Source of the DNA: Mesostigma viride
Lineage: Eukaryota; Streptophyta; Mesostigmatophyceae; Mesostigmatales; Mesostigmataceae
Assembly (NCBI GenBank): GCA_009746045.1
Contig: RPFO01000003.1
Location: forward strand, 974,969-1,029,968
Reading direction: 5' to 3'
Length of the DNA: 55,000 bases
Shown here: piece after piece, positions 11,641 to 21,574 of the stretch
Position numbering within the stretch: the stretch's first letter is position 1
Layout: each line of letters starts with the position of its first letter
Notes under the pieces: model-generated
Seen by the model: the letters and a program-made list of their open reading frames with translations, nothing else
Databases searched by the model: none
Told to the model about the DNA's origin: nothing
Made by a program: the position numbers and the translations under genes

Positions 11641-13453
11641 GGGATCTCCGGATTAGGTGGGGAAGGTTCCAGAGGACGTTCCAGCCTTGCCTCCTCGTGC
11701 GTCCCCTCAGACGCATTAGGGGTCTGTCATGTCCGTTAGGTCTCCAGCTCCGGCCACACTGCCCGCATCGTTAATTTTGATTTAGCCGAAAGGCCCTTCG
11801 GAATTAGACGATAGCGTTTTATTAGCTGCAAGTGCTACTGTGCCCGTGCAAATAAATAATTAGTAGCTTGTTTTTTTTGTTAACGAACAACTCTTGAACT
11901 TGCTGCGCAACTTAATAATTCTTTGTTTGTTTGGTATAACCCAACGGAAGGGGGAGTTGAGGCACGCATGTTGAGAACGGGGAGGTTAAGTGTGAAGTTG
12001 CACACACCATATGGTAGAATCGATGTTGAGCAAGTGGGCGAGGGTCTAGCTGCAGAGAGTCCTCAATTGCAATTATTTTCGTTTCGCTTTGTGCAAGTAT
12101 TCCAATTGGAGTTGAATTCGGAAATATATACCTGCGCTGGTTGTCTCCTTGATAAGCCGACTCAGTACAGTCGAGTGTGATGGGATGGATGGCGCTTATT
12201 ATCGAAGTCCTAGTGACAGGGGTATGTGGGCACCACGGCCCGAATCTGGGGTACTGTGAATGCCTCCCACCGGCTTGGGGGTGTCACACGCGGAGCCCCC
12301 ACTGGCTTGGGGGTGGTCTCCTTCATTACTAATTGCCACCTATCCTTGCGAACAATTGGCCCCCAGATTACAGACACATCGATGGATTACGACACTACTT
12401 TGCAATACTCGTCGCAAATGAGGGACGTCTTGAAGTCACATGTGACGGGATGGGCCGCGGCAACAGGGGTTATAATTTTGCTGCTGTTGTTCGAAGGGGC
12501 GCACTTTGACATGTATTTTCTACACTTTGACATGTATGCTCGGTTTCTTTCAAAGCACACCTAGTCAATGTTTGCGGTGCATGGTTCACGCACGAGATGA
12601 AGGAGCAAGAGGTGGCCCGGAACGAGGGTGAGTAAAGGTGAGTCGTTTTTTGTTGAATTGAGGGAATTACTATTCTATGCGGTCAAGATAGAGCCATCAG
12701 GTTTCTTCCTAGTATTCTGATCCTAGTATTGTTGGTGATGGTTGTTGTGAAGCCTCTTTTTGCAGCGCGACCTTGATTTTATTATTTAAGTTATGTAAAT
12801 GATATAGGCAACGGACGAACTGAAGTGCACGCGATAGCAGGAACGGTAGTAGTCTGAAAGACTTCGACAATTTCCGTCATCAGGTTGTCCCCGCACCTTT
12901 TTGTAGGCACATTGCCTTGTCAATTAGTACATGCAAATATATATACGATTCCATCAAACTTTTTTTAGAGTTTGTTGATTCCCTGAATTGATAGTAAAAA
13001 GCTGCTAGCAGGCCATGGAGACGAATTGTATTAGTGCAGGCCACGCACGAATTTTGAAGTGGCCCGCCGAGCGGCTGTACAATTTTTCCCAGTGAGCGCG
13101 CTGCCAAGTGTACTTGTGGGCAAATTTTTAAGTGCCCCGTCACTTCGAGGTATTAAAAATTAGGCTACGGTACGAATTCAGCGAATTTCAGAGAATTTTC
13201 AGTCGAACGAAAGGACGTGACGCCAACTGCCAAAAAGTTTCTGTTACGAATTTTCTAGTCCAACACTTGGCGCAAAAGGAAGTGACGGCCAAAACGTTTC
13301 CGCTACAAAAATTTCAGTCCCTGAGGCATGGGACAAAGTGCACGCGACAGCAGGAAAAGGTCAAGTTAAATAAAACTGGCGCAAAGTCCGGCCGGCGGAA
13401 AATTCGCTCGGCTGCAAAAAATTCGGCAAGAATTTCGGCGCAATGTCCGGTTT
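11641..13453. other. Right unique region of the foldback-like element
   Basis: No gene recognised. An open frame at 12226-12564 (plus, 112 codons) has one hydrophobic stretch (AAATGVIILLLLFEG) but no family I know. Close to the right end, a diverged direct repeat of about 65 bp (13190-13265 and 13275-13330) contains AAAGGA(C)GTGACG, AAA(C/G)TTTC and TTTC(T)AGTCC motifs. Such subterminal repeats are typical transposase-binding candidates. Confidence 0.35.
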
Positions 13454-13521
13454 TCGGACGATTGAAACTAGCGTTTTTTTCTTGCAAAAATCTACCCCAT
13501 TCCGCGTGGGACCACCCTGCT
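13454..13521. repeat. Right terminal inverted repeat and target duplication (TGCT)
   Basis: This 64-bp inverted repeat ends at CCACCC (13517) and is followed by TGCT at 13518-13521, the direct copy of 3200-3203. The pol reading frame resumes immediately after the duplication. Confidence 0.92.
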
Positions 13522-14524
13522 CAGCATCAGCTGGCAGCATCCTGGTATGCAGCATAAGAGGATTGATGGCAATGTCACCAAAGAACATGGGAGTCCTCAG
13601 GTTCAGCCTGTCCTCCACAGAACGTAGCCATGCAGATGTCACAATGGCAGATGACGTCCTTGGAATCCTTTCCACCAGCAGCACAGTCTTTATCTCTTGG
13701 ATGGCTCTCTCCACCACCCCTTGCTGGCCGTGGCTCTCCCTGGGTGTAATCAGCAACTCTGGAAACTCTGGCAGGTTCTCACAGCACTCAAACTGAATGT
13801 CACACTGCAACAACTCCAACCCAGGGTACCTGCTCCTTGTCAACTTCAGAGCAGCAATCAATGTAGGCTTCTCCATGTCAGGCAGGATCTCTAGGGTCTT
13901 GTACTTGGTATATCTGTCCACTGCCACCAGCAGCTTCAAACCCCTGATTCTCTGAATATCTACCTGCACATGGCCTGGCTGCAAAATAGGAGTCCTGGCA
14001 TGAGACTGCTTGGGCTTTCTAGCAACTAGCCTGCACTTGCAAGCTTGAGCAACCTGTTGGCAGATGGAGTACAACTCACTTCCTCCCAGCCGTCTAGCAA
14101 CTTGCAAAGACTGAGCTGCATGGCCAAACATGGTATGCAACCTTGAGGCAATGTCATACAAGAGAGAAAATCTTTTATTGTCATTATTAGCACTCAAGGT
14201 ATGTACAGATCCCTTATGTACAGGAGGCACCAGGGTCGTGCCTGTCAGACTGTCTCCAGCCCTATCCTCATCCTGACCATCCTGTGCCAGTCCTGCACGG
14301 TCAGAATGCTTCTGAGATCCACCTGGGTCCACATCACCAGGTCCTACCTCAGGCTCAGCACCGCCATGGCGGGCACGTTGGCGAGTAACCACTGCAGCTA
14401 CAGCTGGCATACTCTCTGTGGTAACCAAGCTTGCCCCATCGTGTCCAATAGGCTCTTTCACTAGAGCATGGGGCTGCCCCTCACTGCTGTCACTAGCAGC
14501 TTCATTACACACCCCTGGGGGCAC
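13518..14524 (-). CDS. Copia-like pol, 5' half: integrase
   Basis: The frame starts at Met 14524 and remains open into the transposon junction. Residues 1-110 are low-complexity and acidic. A zinc-binding-like region follows: LHTMFGH (H130-x4-H135), then cysteines at 155, 162 and 164. The catalytic core has VQVDI (D189), LQCDIQFE (D242) and GVVERAIQEIK (E272), the D,D,E triad of retroviral-type integrases. The D242-E272 spacing is shorter than the family's usual D-x35-E. The open reading past 13518 into the inserted element is spurious. No protease motif lies between the gag zinc knuckle and this domain, which matters for domain order. Confidence 0.88.
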
Positions 14525-14557
14525 CCTCCAGGGTTCAGGGATGTGTGCAGGCTCATA

Positions 14558-15744
14558 TCAATGATCAGCAGCCTTGCCCTTGCCCTTGTCCTGGGATGGA
14601 CCAGCCTTGTCCTTGCTGCCACCCTGAGCTGGCTTGCTCTGACCTTCCTGCCTCAGGTACGAGGGACACTCATTCCTGAAGTGACCCTTCCCCTGGCAGA
14701 AATAACATTCCACCTGACTGATGTCCCGTGAGGTCCCACTGCTGGGCCCAGCCTTGGGAGGACCACCCACCCTCTTGAAGTCAAACTGGGACTGTGGATG
14801 TCCCGACTTCGGCGGGGTCCCCCGTCCAGCCCTTCTGTCACGCCCCCTCCTGGACCTTCCTCGACCCCTTGAAGAGGTCTCAGGCCCTCTCGAGGACGCT
14901 GGGCCCCCGTGGCCCGATCCCCTCATGGACTTAACCGTGGGTTCAGTGGCCTCCTCATCATTCTGACGAGGGCGCTTACCCCCACGTACTTGCCGCTGAA
15001 ACACTCATACAACTGATCCGTCATGGCTGCCCAGCCATGGACCTGTCGCATGTGGATGGTCACATTATCCATGGTGACCGGATCCAGTTGCAGCGACTTG
15101 AGAAAGTCGCCCATGGCCATCCGATCTGCGACGAAGAAGCCCTTGGCCATGGCGTCCTCCCTCAGCTTGACGAAGTCTTCAAAGGCGTGGACCACTAGTT
15201 GCCCCTTGATGGGCTTGTAGTCCAGGTATTCTTGCTTCAGGTGGGACCCATCTATGGTCCTCTTGTCACTCAGGAACGACCTGAGTCGCGTCATAAACGC
15301 CGTCCAGGTGTCCCCCGCCGCGTGTCGCTCCCGAACAAACTTGAACAGCCGCCTCGCCGACTGCCGTATGTAGGCACTAGACGCCAGGATGCGAAGCTTG
15401 TCACCGTTGTATATCTCCGTGTACAAGTTCATGTCCTCTAACATCCTCTCAGCATCCCGGGGCTGCCAATTGTCCTTGATGGACTGAAACTGGCCTAGCA
15501 CCGCGTACCCCTCAGCAACAGTTGGTCGCTTGGGCGCCGCTTGATCTGCGGCTGGCGCGTGCTGCCCGCCCTGCGATCCTTGGCTCTGATTATCTGGCAC
15601 CTCAGCCTGGTCTCCCAGCGCCTGGCCGTCCCCGCGTCCATCGCGTCCACCGCGTCCATCGCGTCCATCTCGTCCATCCAGCCCAGCGCCGCGCCGCCCG
15701 AAGTCCATAAAGCCCGCTGGTTGGTTGATAGCTCCATCCTCCAT
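14558..15744 (-). pseudogene. Copia-like gag with CCHC zinc knuckle, broken by one frameshift
   Basis: The N-terminal 273 codons (from Met 15744) contain a Gly/Asp-rich opening and a gag-like alpha-helical region (VLGQFQSIKDNWQPRDAERM; FMTRLRSF). The frame then terminates at 14923, while a second frame (14558-15004) carries a basic Arg/Gly region and the zinc knuckle CYFCQGKGHFRNEC. The two overlap across a GTGGGGGTAAG run near 14975-14985, and a one-base change there would connect them. It may be a real mutation, a sequencing error in the G run, or a frameshifting site. The pol frame follows 33 bp after the gag stop. Confidence 0.85.
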
Positions 15745-15926
15745 GATGGCCTCTGTTCAGATCTGCTACAGCCAGCCAAGTGGCCAAGCAGCAATTAAAG
15801 CAATATAAGCTACTGAACAAGAAAGGAAAGTGCCAAGTGTTACCACTCAGGCAAGACCACCACGGCTGGCCCCAGGCGCGTCCTGGTTCTCCTTGTCGCT
15901 GTCGTCGTCGCTGTCGCTCACCACAA

Positions 15927-16766
15927 TCAGCTCTGGTACCCTGCTACCTGCTGCGCCGTCGTCGACCCGCTGTCGGCCGCGATGACTGAATCGTCACCGT
16001 TGGTAAAGTAGACAGGTGACAACCCGTCGTTGGTCCCTCGCGGATTGTACGTTGGCACCTCGTGGTCGCCAAGTGTCTCGTCGCCTAGCCCAGCGACACC
16101 CCCTGCGCCTACCTCAAGGTCACTATCGTACCCAAGAGGTGCAAACTCCTCCCAACGCGTCACACGAACGCGAAGGGGCGGGGTTAGCTCCTGAAAAGGA
16201 ACTCTTACTCGCTCTGGAAACCTGCCGACTCTGGTCGCGCGTTGTCCTCCGGCGATGGCTTCCGCTGTCGCCCCGACCTCTGCAAGCCGCCTGTGATGCT
16301 CCGCTCCGCGTCGTTCACGCCTAACTGGTCCCGCTGCAACACCCTCGTCGCCGATGCCGCCTGCGAAAGCACGTGGTACTCCCGCGCCCGCTACTGTCGG
16401 CACAAACTCGTGTCGCCCTGCGCCAGCTGCTTCCGCAACCTCGCCTCGCCTTGCTGCCAACTCCGTCCGCACTCGCTCTGCTACTGCAGTAATCACCGTC
16501 TGGATGCCGACCAACCCGTGAAGCTCCTGCTCAAGGTCGTCGATGCTCCGGTGCTCCGGAATGACAATGGTTTGTACGTGTCGCAGAATTCGCTCCCAAT
16601 CTTCGACCTGGTCGTCGACGAATTGCACGAAGCTGCGATTTACAGGCGGACGATCTGCAAGCAACAAAGATAGATCCCGAACGACACGGCGTAATTCAGG
16701 AGAAATCGAACCCCCAGCAGACTGCCGAAACCGGAAATCCTGCTGCCGCTGTTCCTCCTGCACCAT
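15927..16766 (-). CDS. Hypothetical 279-codon ORF upstream of gag
   Basis: This intact frame has the same strand as gag and ends about 180 bp before it. The first 110 residues are mixed charged-hydrophobic and probably helical (RRVVRDLSLLLADR; DDLEQELHGL). The middle is Arg/Gly/Ala-rich and the end acidic. I recognise no family. Its stop lies in GGTACCAGAGCTGA, which differs at two positions from the common copia primer-binding sequence for initiator tRNA. It could therefore belong to the retroelement leader or LTR, or be a neighbouring gene. Confidence 0.4.
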   Translation of the reverse strand: MVQEEQRQQDFRFRQSAGGSISPELRRVVRDLSLLLADRPPVNRSFVQFVDDQVEDWERILRHVQTIVIPEHRSIDDLEQELHGLVGIQTVITAVAERVRTELAARRGEVAEAAGAGRHEFVPTVAGAGVPRAFAGGIGDEGVAAGPVRRERRGAEHHRRLAEVGATAEAIAGGQRATRVGRFPERVRVPFQELTPPLRVRVTRWEEFAPLGYDSDLEVGAGGVAGLGDETLGDHEVPTYNPRGTNDGLSPVYFTNGDDSVIAADSGSTTAQQVAGYQS

Positions 16767-17057
16767 TCACCACCAGACGAGCTCCTCTCGTCGTAAACGC
16801 TGCACACCGCAACCGGCAACGACCCTCCTGGCCGTTCCGCTGAGACTGGTTGTAATTTGAGTTAAACTTTCTTCGCACACGCAATGTGAAGGATATGGTT
16901 GCAATGCAGCAATGTGTGATATGGTTGGAAACGGAGCTTTGTTAAAATCGGATAATGTTTACAGCGCTCACACACGTGAAGCTTGTACACGCGCTTGCCA
17001 AGTCAAGGCACAACACGTGAGGCGGGCTCGCAAGAGATGCCCATTTGGCACTGGCCT

Positions 17058-17072
17058 ATTGTTTATATACTT
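17058..17072 (-). promoter_or_regulatory. Candidate TATA box for the ORF and retroelement downstream
   Basis: The minus strand reads CAAGTATATAAACAATAG about 290 bp before Met 16766. It is preceded by a near-palindrome, CTGAGCAGGCCTCCTAGG followed by CTGCTCAG. Position and orientation fit a promoter, but nothing confirms the transcription start. Confidence 0.35.
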
Positions 17073-17585
17073 GTGCACTGTGCTTGCTAGTCCTGAGCAG
17101 CCTAGGAGGCCTGCTCAGTAATAACACCCCCGGTACAGTATTCACTACCTGTACAGCGCCCGACTCCTATACAGTAGGTCTGCCATACAGGCACAGTGAC
17201 CACAGAGCACAGTCCACAGTGACTATTGCATCTGCACCTAGAAGTCCAGGACTAAGCCTGCGGTACCAACAGACCACAGGTTAAGGTTCCTATTTCCTGC
17301 GTACGACGTATCAATCCAATACCGTCGTAGGTACAGCACCTAATTCCTGTCAGCCCAGGAATTACTGTCGACCCCATATGTCGTCGGCAAATATTCACGT
17401 CCGACTTAGAAGAACAGCCGGCTCGCGCTCGCGCGCGACCGGGAAGTCGGAACGCCATAACTTTCTTGATACTCGTCGGAATGAACTCGTTCCGGTGCCG
17501 CTGGAATCGCAGAGATATGCCGAATCAGGATCACGCCAATGCGCTTGGCGTTAACTGAGTACGCCGTGAGGCCGGAGATGAGGGG
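17073..17585. other. No feature recognised
   Basis: No coding match, repeat or RNA gene is visible between the candidate TATA box and the LINE fragments that begin at about 17.59 kb. Confidence 0.3.
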
Positions 17586-18072
17586 TACAGGCGCTGCCGC
17601 CAATACGAGGACCAAGTCCAGGCAGACCACGTGGGGCAGTCTGACCCTCAAGGTCGAGGCGCTCTTAATTGGCCTGCCGCTGAGTGGCAGCACGTAGCTC
17701 GTGAAGAAACTCCGGCGTCTCGGGGCCAGCCGGGCGATGATGGCGGCCCGACTAAGTAGTAAGGAAGTACTTGCATGCGATCATGCGCATACATATGGGC
17801 ATGCATGCCACGGAGTACTACGCTAATCTCATTGGAAAATAGTTACACGCAAGTTATGACAAATATCAGTTATATCACCTGCATCATACCCCAACCCGGC
17901 ATAATTATGTCACTAGAGGGGCCGATATAATCCTCATGATCGACCTTGAATCTGGGCTGTCCTCTAGCTACTGGCAGACGAGACGGTAGTGTAGCGGCTA
18001 TCCTCAGGGCCCCGAACTCCTCAAGCACAAAGGGGGTTGATCGATGACCCGGTGCACCCACATTGGGCACCG
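17586..18072 (-). mobile_element. Two short LINE 3' fragments
   Basis: Minus 17586-17725 matches 37.94-38.06 kb in reverse complement (regions corresponding to RLDLEGQT and the Trp-Arg-rich end). Minus 17990-18072 matches the FVLEEFGAMG region. Both are strongly decayed pieces of the CCHC/PD-(D/E)xK LINE. Confidence 0.65.
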
Positions 18073-19468
18073 TACTAATAAGGAGGCAAACTTACCAGTA
18101 AAAATCCGCGGACGCGGGGAAGTGAATGCTGCGCCAAAGAACCTAGGCGCCGCGCTGCCCCCGGTGCTATAAGCCTGGTACCCCTGAAAAATTCCAAGTC
18201 CAAGTCGCGTATTTTACATAATTTACGCGTGTTTTATCCGTGGCGTAAAGTACGCGGTTTTACGCACTTTATTCTTTAAGTACGCCGTATTTGCATGCCA
18301 ACCCAGGGAGAGCTTGAATTACACAAATATACTCGATATAGTACCAACTACTAGAGCTGGCATGGTCAAGAACCCGGTCGGAACGACCCATAACTGGAAT
18401 TTCTTATTTATTTTCGCTGTATTCTTGCGCCCGTACAAGTGCTCGGGGCGCAACAAGCGAGCTTCTCAGCCATCGGCGCTAGCTGCTCCGTCACTGCATG
18501 CAGCTTGGATGGTGTCTAGTAGCGGGGCTGGGGGAGCGGCGCTGTGCCAGAATCCTGTAGGTGCCCTGCATATGGCTGCCCGATGGCTAGCCAGCGTGCA
18601 GGTGAATTAATCTTGATTGCATGAGGCCACCTCATCTGGCAGCTCGCCTCACGGAAGTCCTGGTCGACCGGCCGTCGCAATGCAGGTAGCTGCGTTGGAT
18701 GGTAGCCCCAAAATACTCCACCGGTTGTTGAAGCAGTTGTTCCCAAATCCCAGTTGGGCCAGTCGATCTCATGTCGACGCCGCAGTCGGGCATATGAATG
18801 TTGCGAGAGCGTGCCACGTGTGCCTGAGAACCTCATCACATTGTGCTTTGGTGAGCATAGATAGAGCACTCCATGATGCGCAAAACCCCTAGCGCTGCCA
18901 GGCTGCGCCAAGTATAAACTTCGGCAGACGTCCCATCAGTTGTGTATGTTTATGGGCAGTGCGCGTAATACTGTTTGGGACTCAGTGGCGACGAGCTTGG
19001 TGTGGAGCATTGCGTCAAGTTGTGAGGTAAACCAGGGGGGATAGCCCTGAGGGGGTCAACGCGAGCAGGTTGGCGTCTGCAGGATTTATATAACGGGCAC
19101 TGGCCTCAGTGTCGTGCAGCGGAATTACGTCCGGATTTGTTTGTCACCACGAGCCACGAGGTAGCATGCATGGCTGACGGCGGAGCTCATAACTTTCACG
19201 TTTGGGCACCCAATTCGGCTGTGAATATAACAATCGCTTCGTCTTTCTAAGATGCACACGCTTGATATAATTTTCCGAACCTAATAATCACGCAATATAT
19301 GACGAGCAAACGCCACTCCACGCAACGCAGCCTGGCGGCTGCGCTAAGCCCTGAAAATACGTCTGCAGCTCCGGCTGCAGCTTCGCCCTCACTGAGGTCG
19401 ATCCGCGGAAGGCAGCGGTAACACTATAGCCGTTCGCGCTCTGGTGGTCGCCCAGGTCCCTCCCGGGC
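18073..19468. other. No feature recognised
   Basis: No coding domain, tandem array or RNA gene was seen. Around 18195-18275 a cluster of TTTTACG/CGTAAA words gives local inverted symmetry. The last part (19.3-19.47 kb) may be 5' flank of the L1-like element that follows. Confidence 0.25.
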
Positions 19469-21283
19469 TTGGCTCGCCCTCTGCATTACCTGAGCCCAAG
19501 CGCAGTCGCCGGCCCAGGCAAACCTAGCTGGTCTGAACGCGACTTTGACGTCGACAGGTTATTTTCCACCTTTGACGTCGACAGACCCGGCTTTTTCGAC
19601 ATGCCCTCCATCAAGATACTGGAGCTCGTATTTTATGGGTCGCACTCCTCGCTACTTGCCCTGTGCGGCTGTGCCTGCGCATCTGCGACCATCATCGCTC
19701 GCTAGGAAGCTTCCGCAATGGAGTTGACGGCCGGTTCTCCCACCGCGGATTTGATCACCTGCCCGGCTGGTCTCGCCCTCGCCTTCAGCTTGCCGCTCTC
19801 TTTTCCGTCGACCTCTGGGTCCCCTTCCCCCTGACCGAATCCACCCTCCTCCACCAAGAAGCCATCGCGCAGCACGTGACTCCCCTCGATCGCTGCACAT
19901 GTGGCAGCTGTGGGCTGCGTGCTGGCCGGCTGCCGAGCTCCCCGCCATCTCCACCGCCACCTCCACCCTCCTCGCCTCCCCCCTCCCCCCCCGGCCCCCC
20001 ACCGCCTCCACCGACTCCATCACCGCCCAGCTAGCTCCGCGCGACATCGACAAGTACGTGTTCGTGCCGGAGGCGCCAAACGCAAAGCGCCAGACAAGCC
20101 GTGGAGGCTCCAGGACAACGCCATCGCCCATCGAGTGCCTAGCTGCAGAAAACCGCAGGCCTCACCGCCCAGGCGGTGAAGGACATTGCCGCCAAGCCAG
20201 CCTCCGCGCTGGCCCAGCTGGCGATGCTCCTCCCACCTAGACCTAGTGGGCGGACATGCTCAAGCAACACACCACCTCCACCACCTCCGCCATCGCAGCT
20301 CAGCTCAAGCAGCAGACGCTCGACCTCCGCGAGGATCGGCCGAGCTCGACAAGCGCAGCCTTAACGTCATCGTCAATTAGAACTTCGACCTCCAGGGTGG
20401 AAGGTGAGAATTCCTTGAAGCTTGCACAGGCGTTTGAGAGAGAAATACTTGGCCGCACGGGCCTCATCGGTGAGATCAAGCTGGACGCCCACCGCCTTCC
20501 CCGCTCGTGGGGCAAGGCAGGGGCGCCTCCGCTTCTTCTCATCTTTGAGAACCCAGCGGACAATATTTCGTTTCTCAGACGCCGCAAGCGGCTTGAGAAG
20601 ACTCACTTCACCCTGGAGGACGACTTGACCCTGGCGCAGCAACAACGGCGACGGGAGCTATGGCCGACCTACCTCCAGCTCCGGGAGACCGCGGCGGGAA
20701 AGCCGGTATGCTGGAAGGGGGCGGCCATCTAGATACGTCGGCCACACTAGCCTTGGCAAGCGACCCCCGCTGCCCCAGCATGCACCTTCAGCCACCCCAG
20801 CTTAGGGGAATACAGCAGTAGTAGTGTAGAATAGTAAGGCCTAGCCACCGTGGCCTTGTACATGTACGCCTATTACGGGCCCCCCTACCAGCTGATGATT
20901 ATTTAGCCATGTACATGCATGTGTGCCTATGATGTGCTACACACCAGATGATGCCTAGCTTTATTTAGTTATGATGTGCCCATGCAGAGGGCTACTCTCT
21001 GCTGCATGAGAAGCCATGCCTTAGCCATTGTTTAGCCATGATGATCTTCCACCCCATGCCAGGCCTTTGAGCTCTGATACATCATGGTGGTGCAGGTGCA
21101 CTTTGTGCACCCAGAGCAGGTGGCCGGCGGTTTACATCCCCACACCTGCATGCAGGTTGCAGCTCAGAATGTATTGCAAACCATATGCCCCCTCTCAGGG
21201 CTATGTGTTACATACACTCCCAACGTGGTTATGTTTAATTAACTAATTAATTAATTAATTAATTGATTAAATAATTAATTGTT
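19469..21283 (+). mobile_element. L1-like ORF1-only element with TTAA-rich tail
   Basis: The region up to 20732 is a degenerate ORF1. The best-preserved part (20400-20732) reads FEREILGRTGLIGEIKLDAH through LPRSWGKAG, PLLLIFENP, FLRRRKRL, DDLTLAQQQRRRELWPTYLQ and VCWKG. This is the RRM plus C-terminal domain pattern of L1 ORF1 proteins, matched by the copy at 44136-44855. A non-coding 3' region of about 500 bp follows directly and ends in (TTAA/ATTA)n at 21236-21283. No RT (ORF2) lies between ORF1 and the tail, so this copy looks ORF1-only. Confidence 0.75.
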
Positions 21284-21299
21284 TGTCAAGGCTGAGTTT

Positions 21300-21480
21300 T
21301 GCCGGTTGTGGCGGCGTTGTCACAAGGATGTGTTACAGCTGTTACTGGCTGATTATACTGGCGGATGCGCAGTATAAGAGACGCATATCGAATGCAAGTA
21401 GTCTGACTAAATTCGGGGCTTAGACACAAACGATCTGAGCTCCGCCATCAGCCATGTCCGCTCGTGGCTCGTGGCTATTG
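21300..21480 (+). repeat. Dispersed repeat also present at about 45.55-45.70 kb
   Basis: The stretch CGAATGCAAGTAGTCTGACT and the following GGGCTTAGACACAAACGATCT match 45617-45690 in the same orientation with about one difference in seven. At both sites it abuts an L1-like ORF1 element, but on opposite ends of it, so it is probably a separate repeat family. Confidence 0.6.
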
Positions 21481-21574
21481 CCGGATGATGCAGGATTGAA
21501 TTTTAGGTCAGCTTACATGCGCTGGTGCAAGAAAAGTACTTTTGCTTATAGTATATTATTCTAGTGGTACCTCA

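Larger units (their letters stand above)
3204..13517. mobile_element. 10.3 kb foldback-like DNA transposon inserted in copia pol
   Basis: The ends are inverted repeats of 73 and 64 bp flanked by the 4-bp direct repeat TGCT (3200-3203 and 13518-13521). Removing the element and one TGCT copy leaves the retrotransposon pol frame continuous, which fixes the boundaries to the base. Inside are two long inverted arms (about 5.79-8.39 kb and 8.53-11.64 kb) around a spacer of about 140 bp. Each arm carries a 30-bp tandem array and a 120-bp palindrome-bearing array. No transposase was recognised, so it is probably non-autonomous. Long repeat-filled arms recall Foldback/Galileo elements, but those make longer target duplications, so the superfamily is left open. 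Confidence 0.88.

Noticed and set aside
13361-13557. Extension of the integrase ORF past 13518 and the plus-strand ORF at 13132-13557
   Set aside because: Both read through the transposon's terminal repeat and have no independent support.
1-17300. A pair of LTRs for the copia-like element
   Set aside because: No long match was found between 1-648 and the DNA upstream of gag; the 3' LTR may extend beyond the window.
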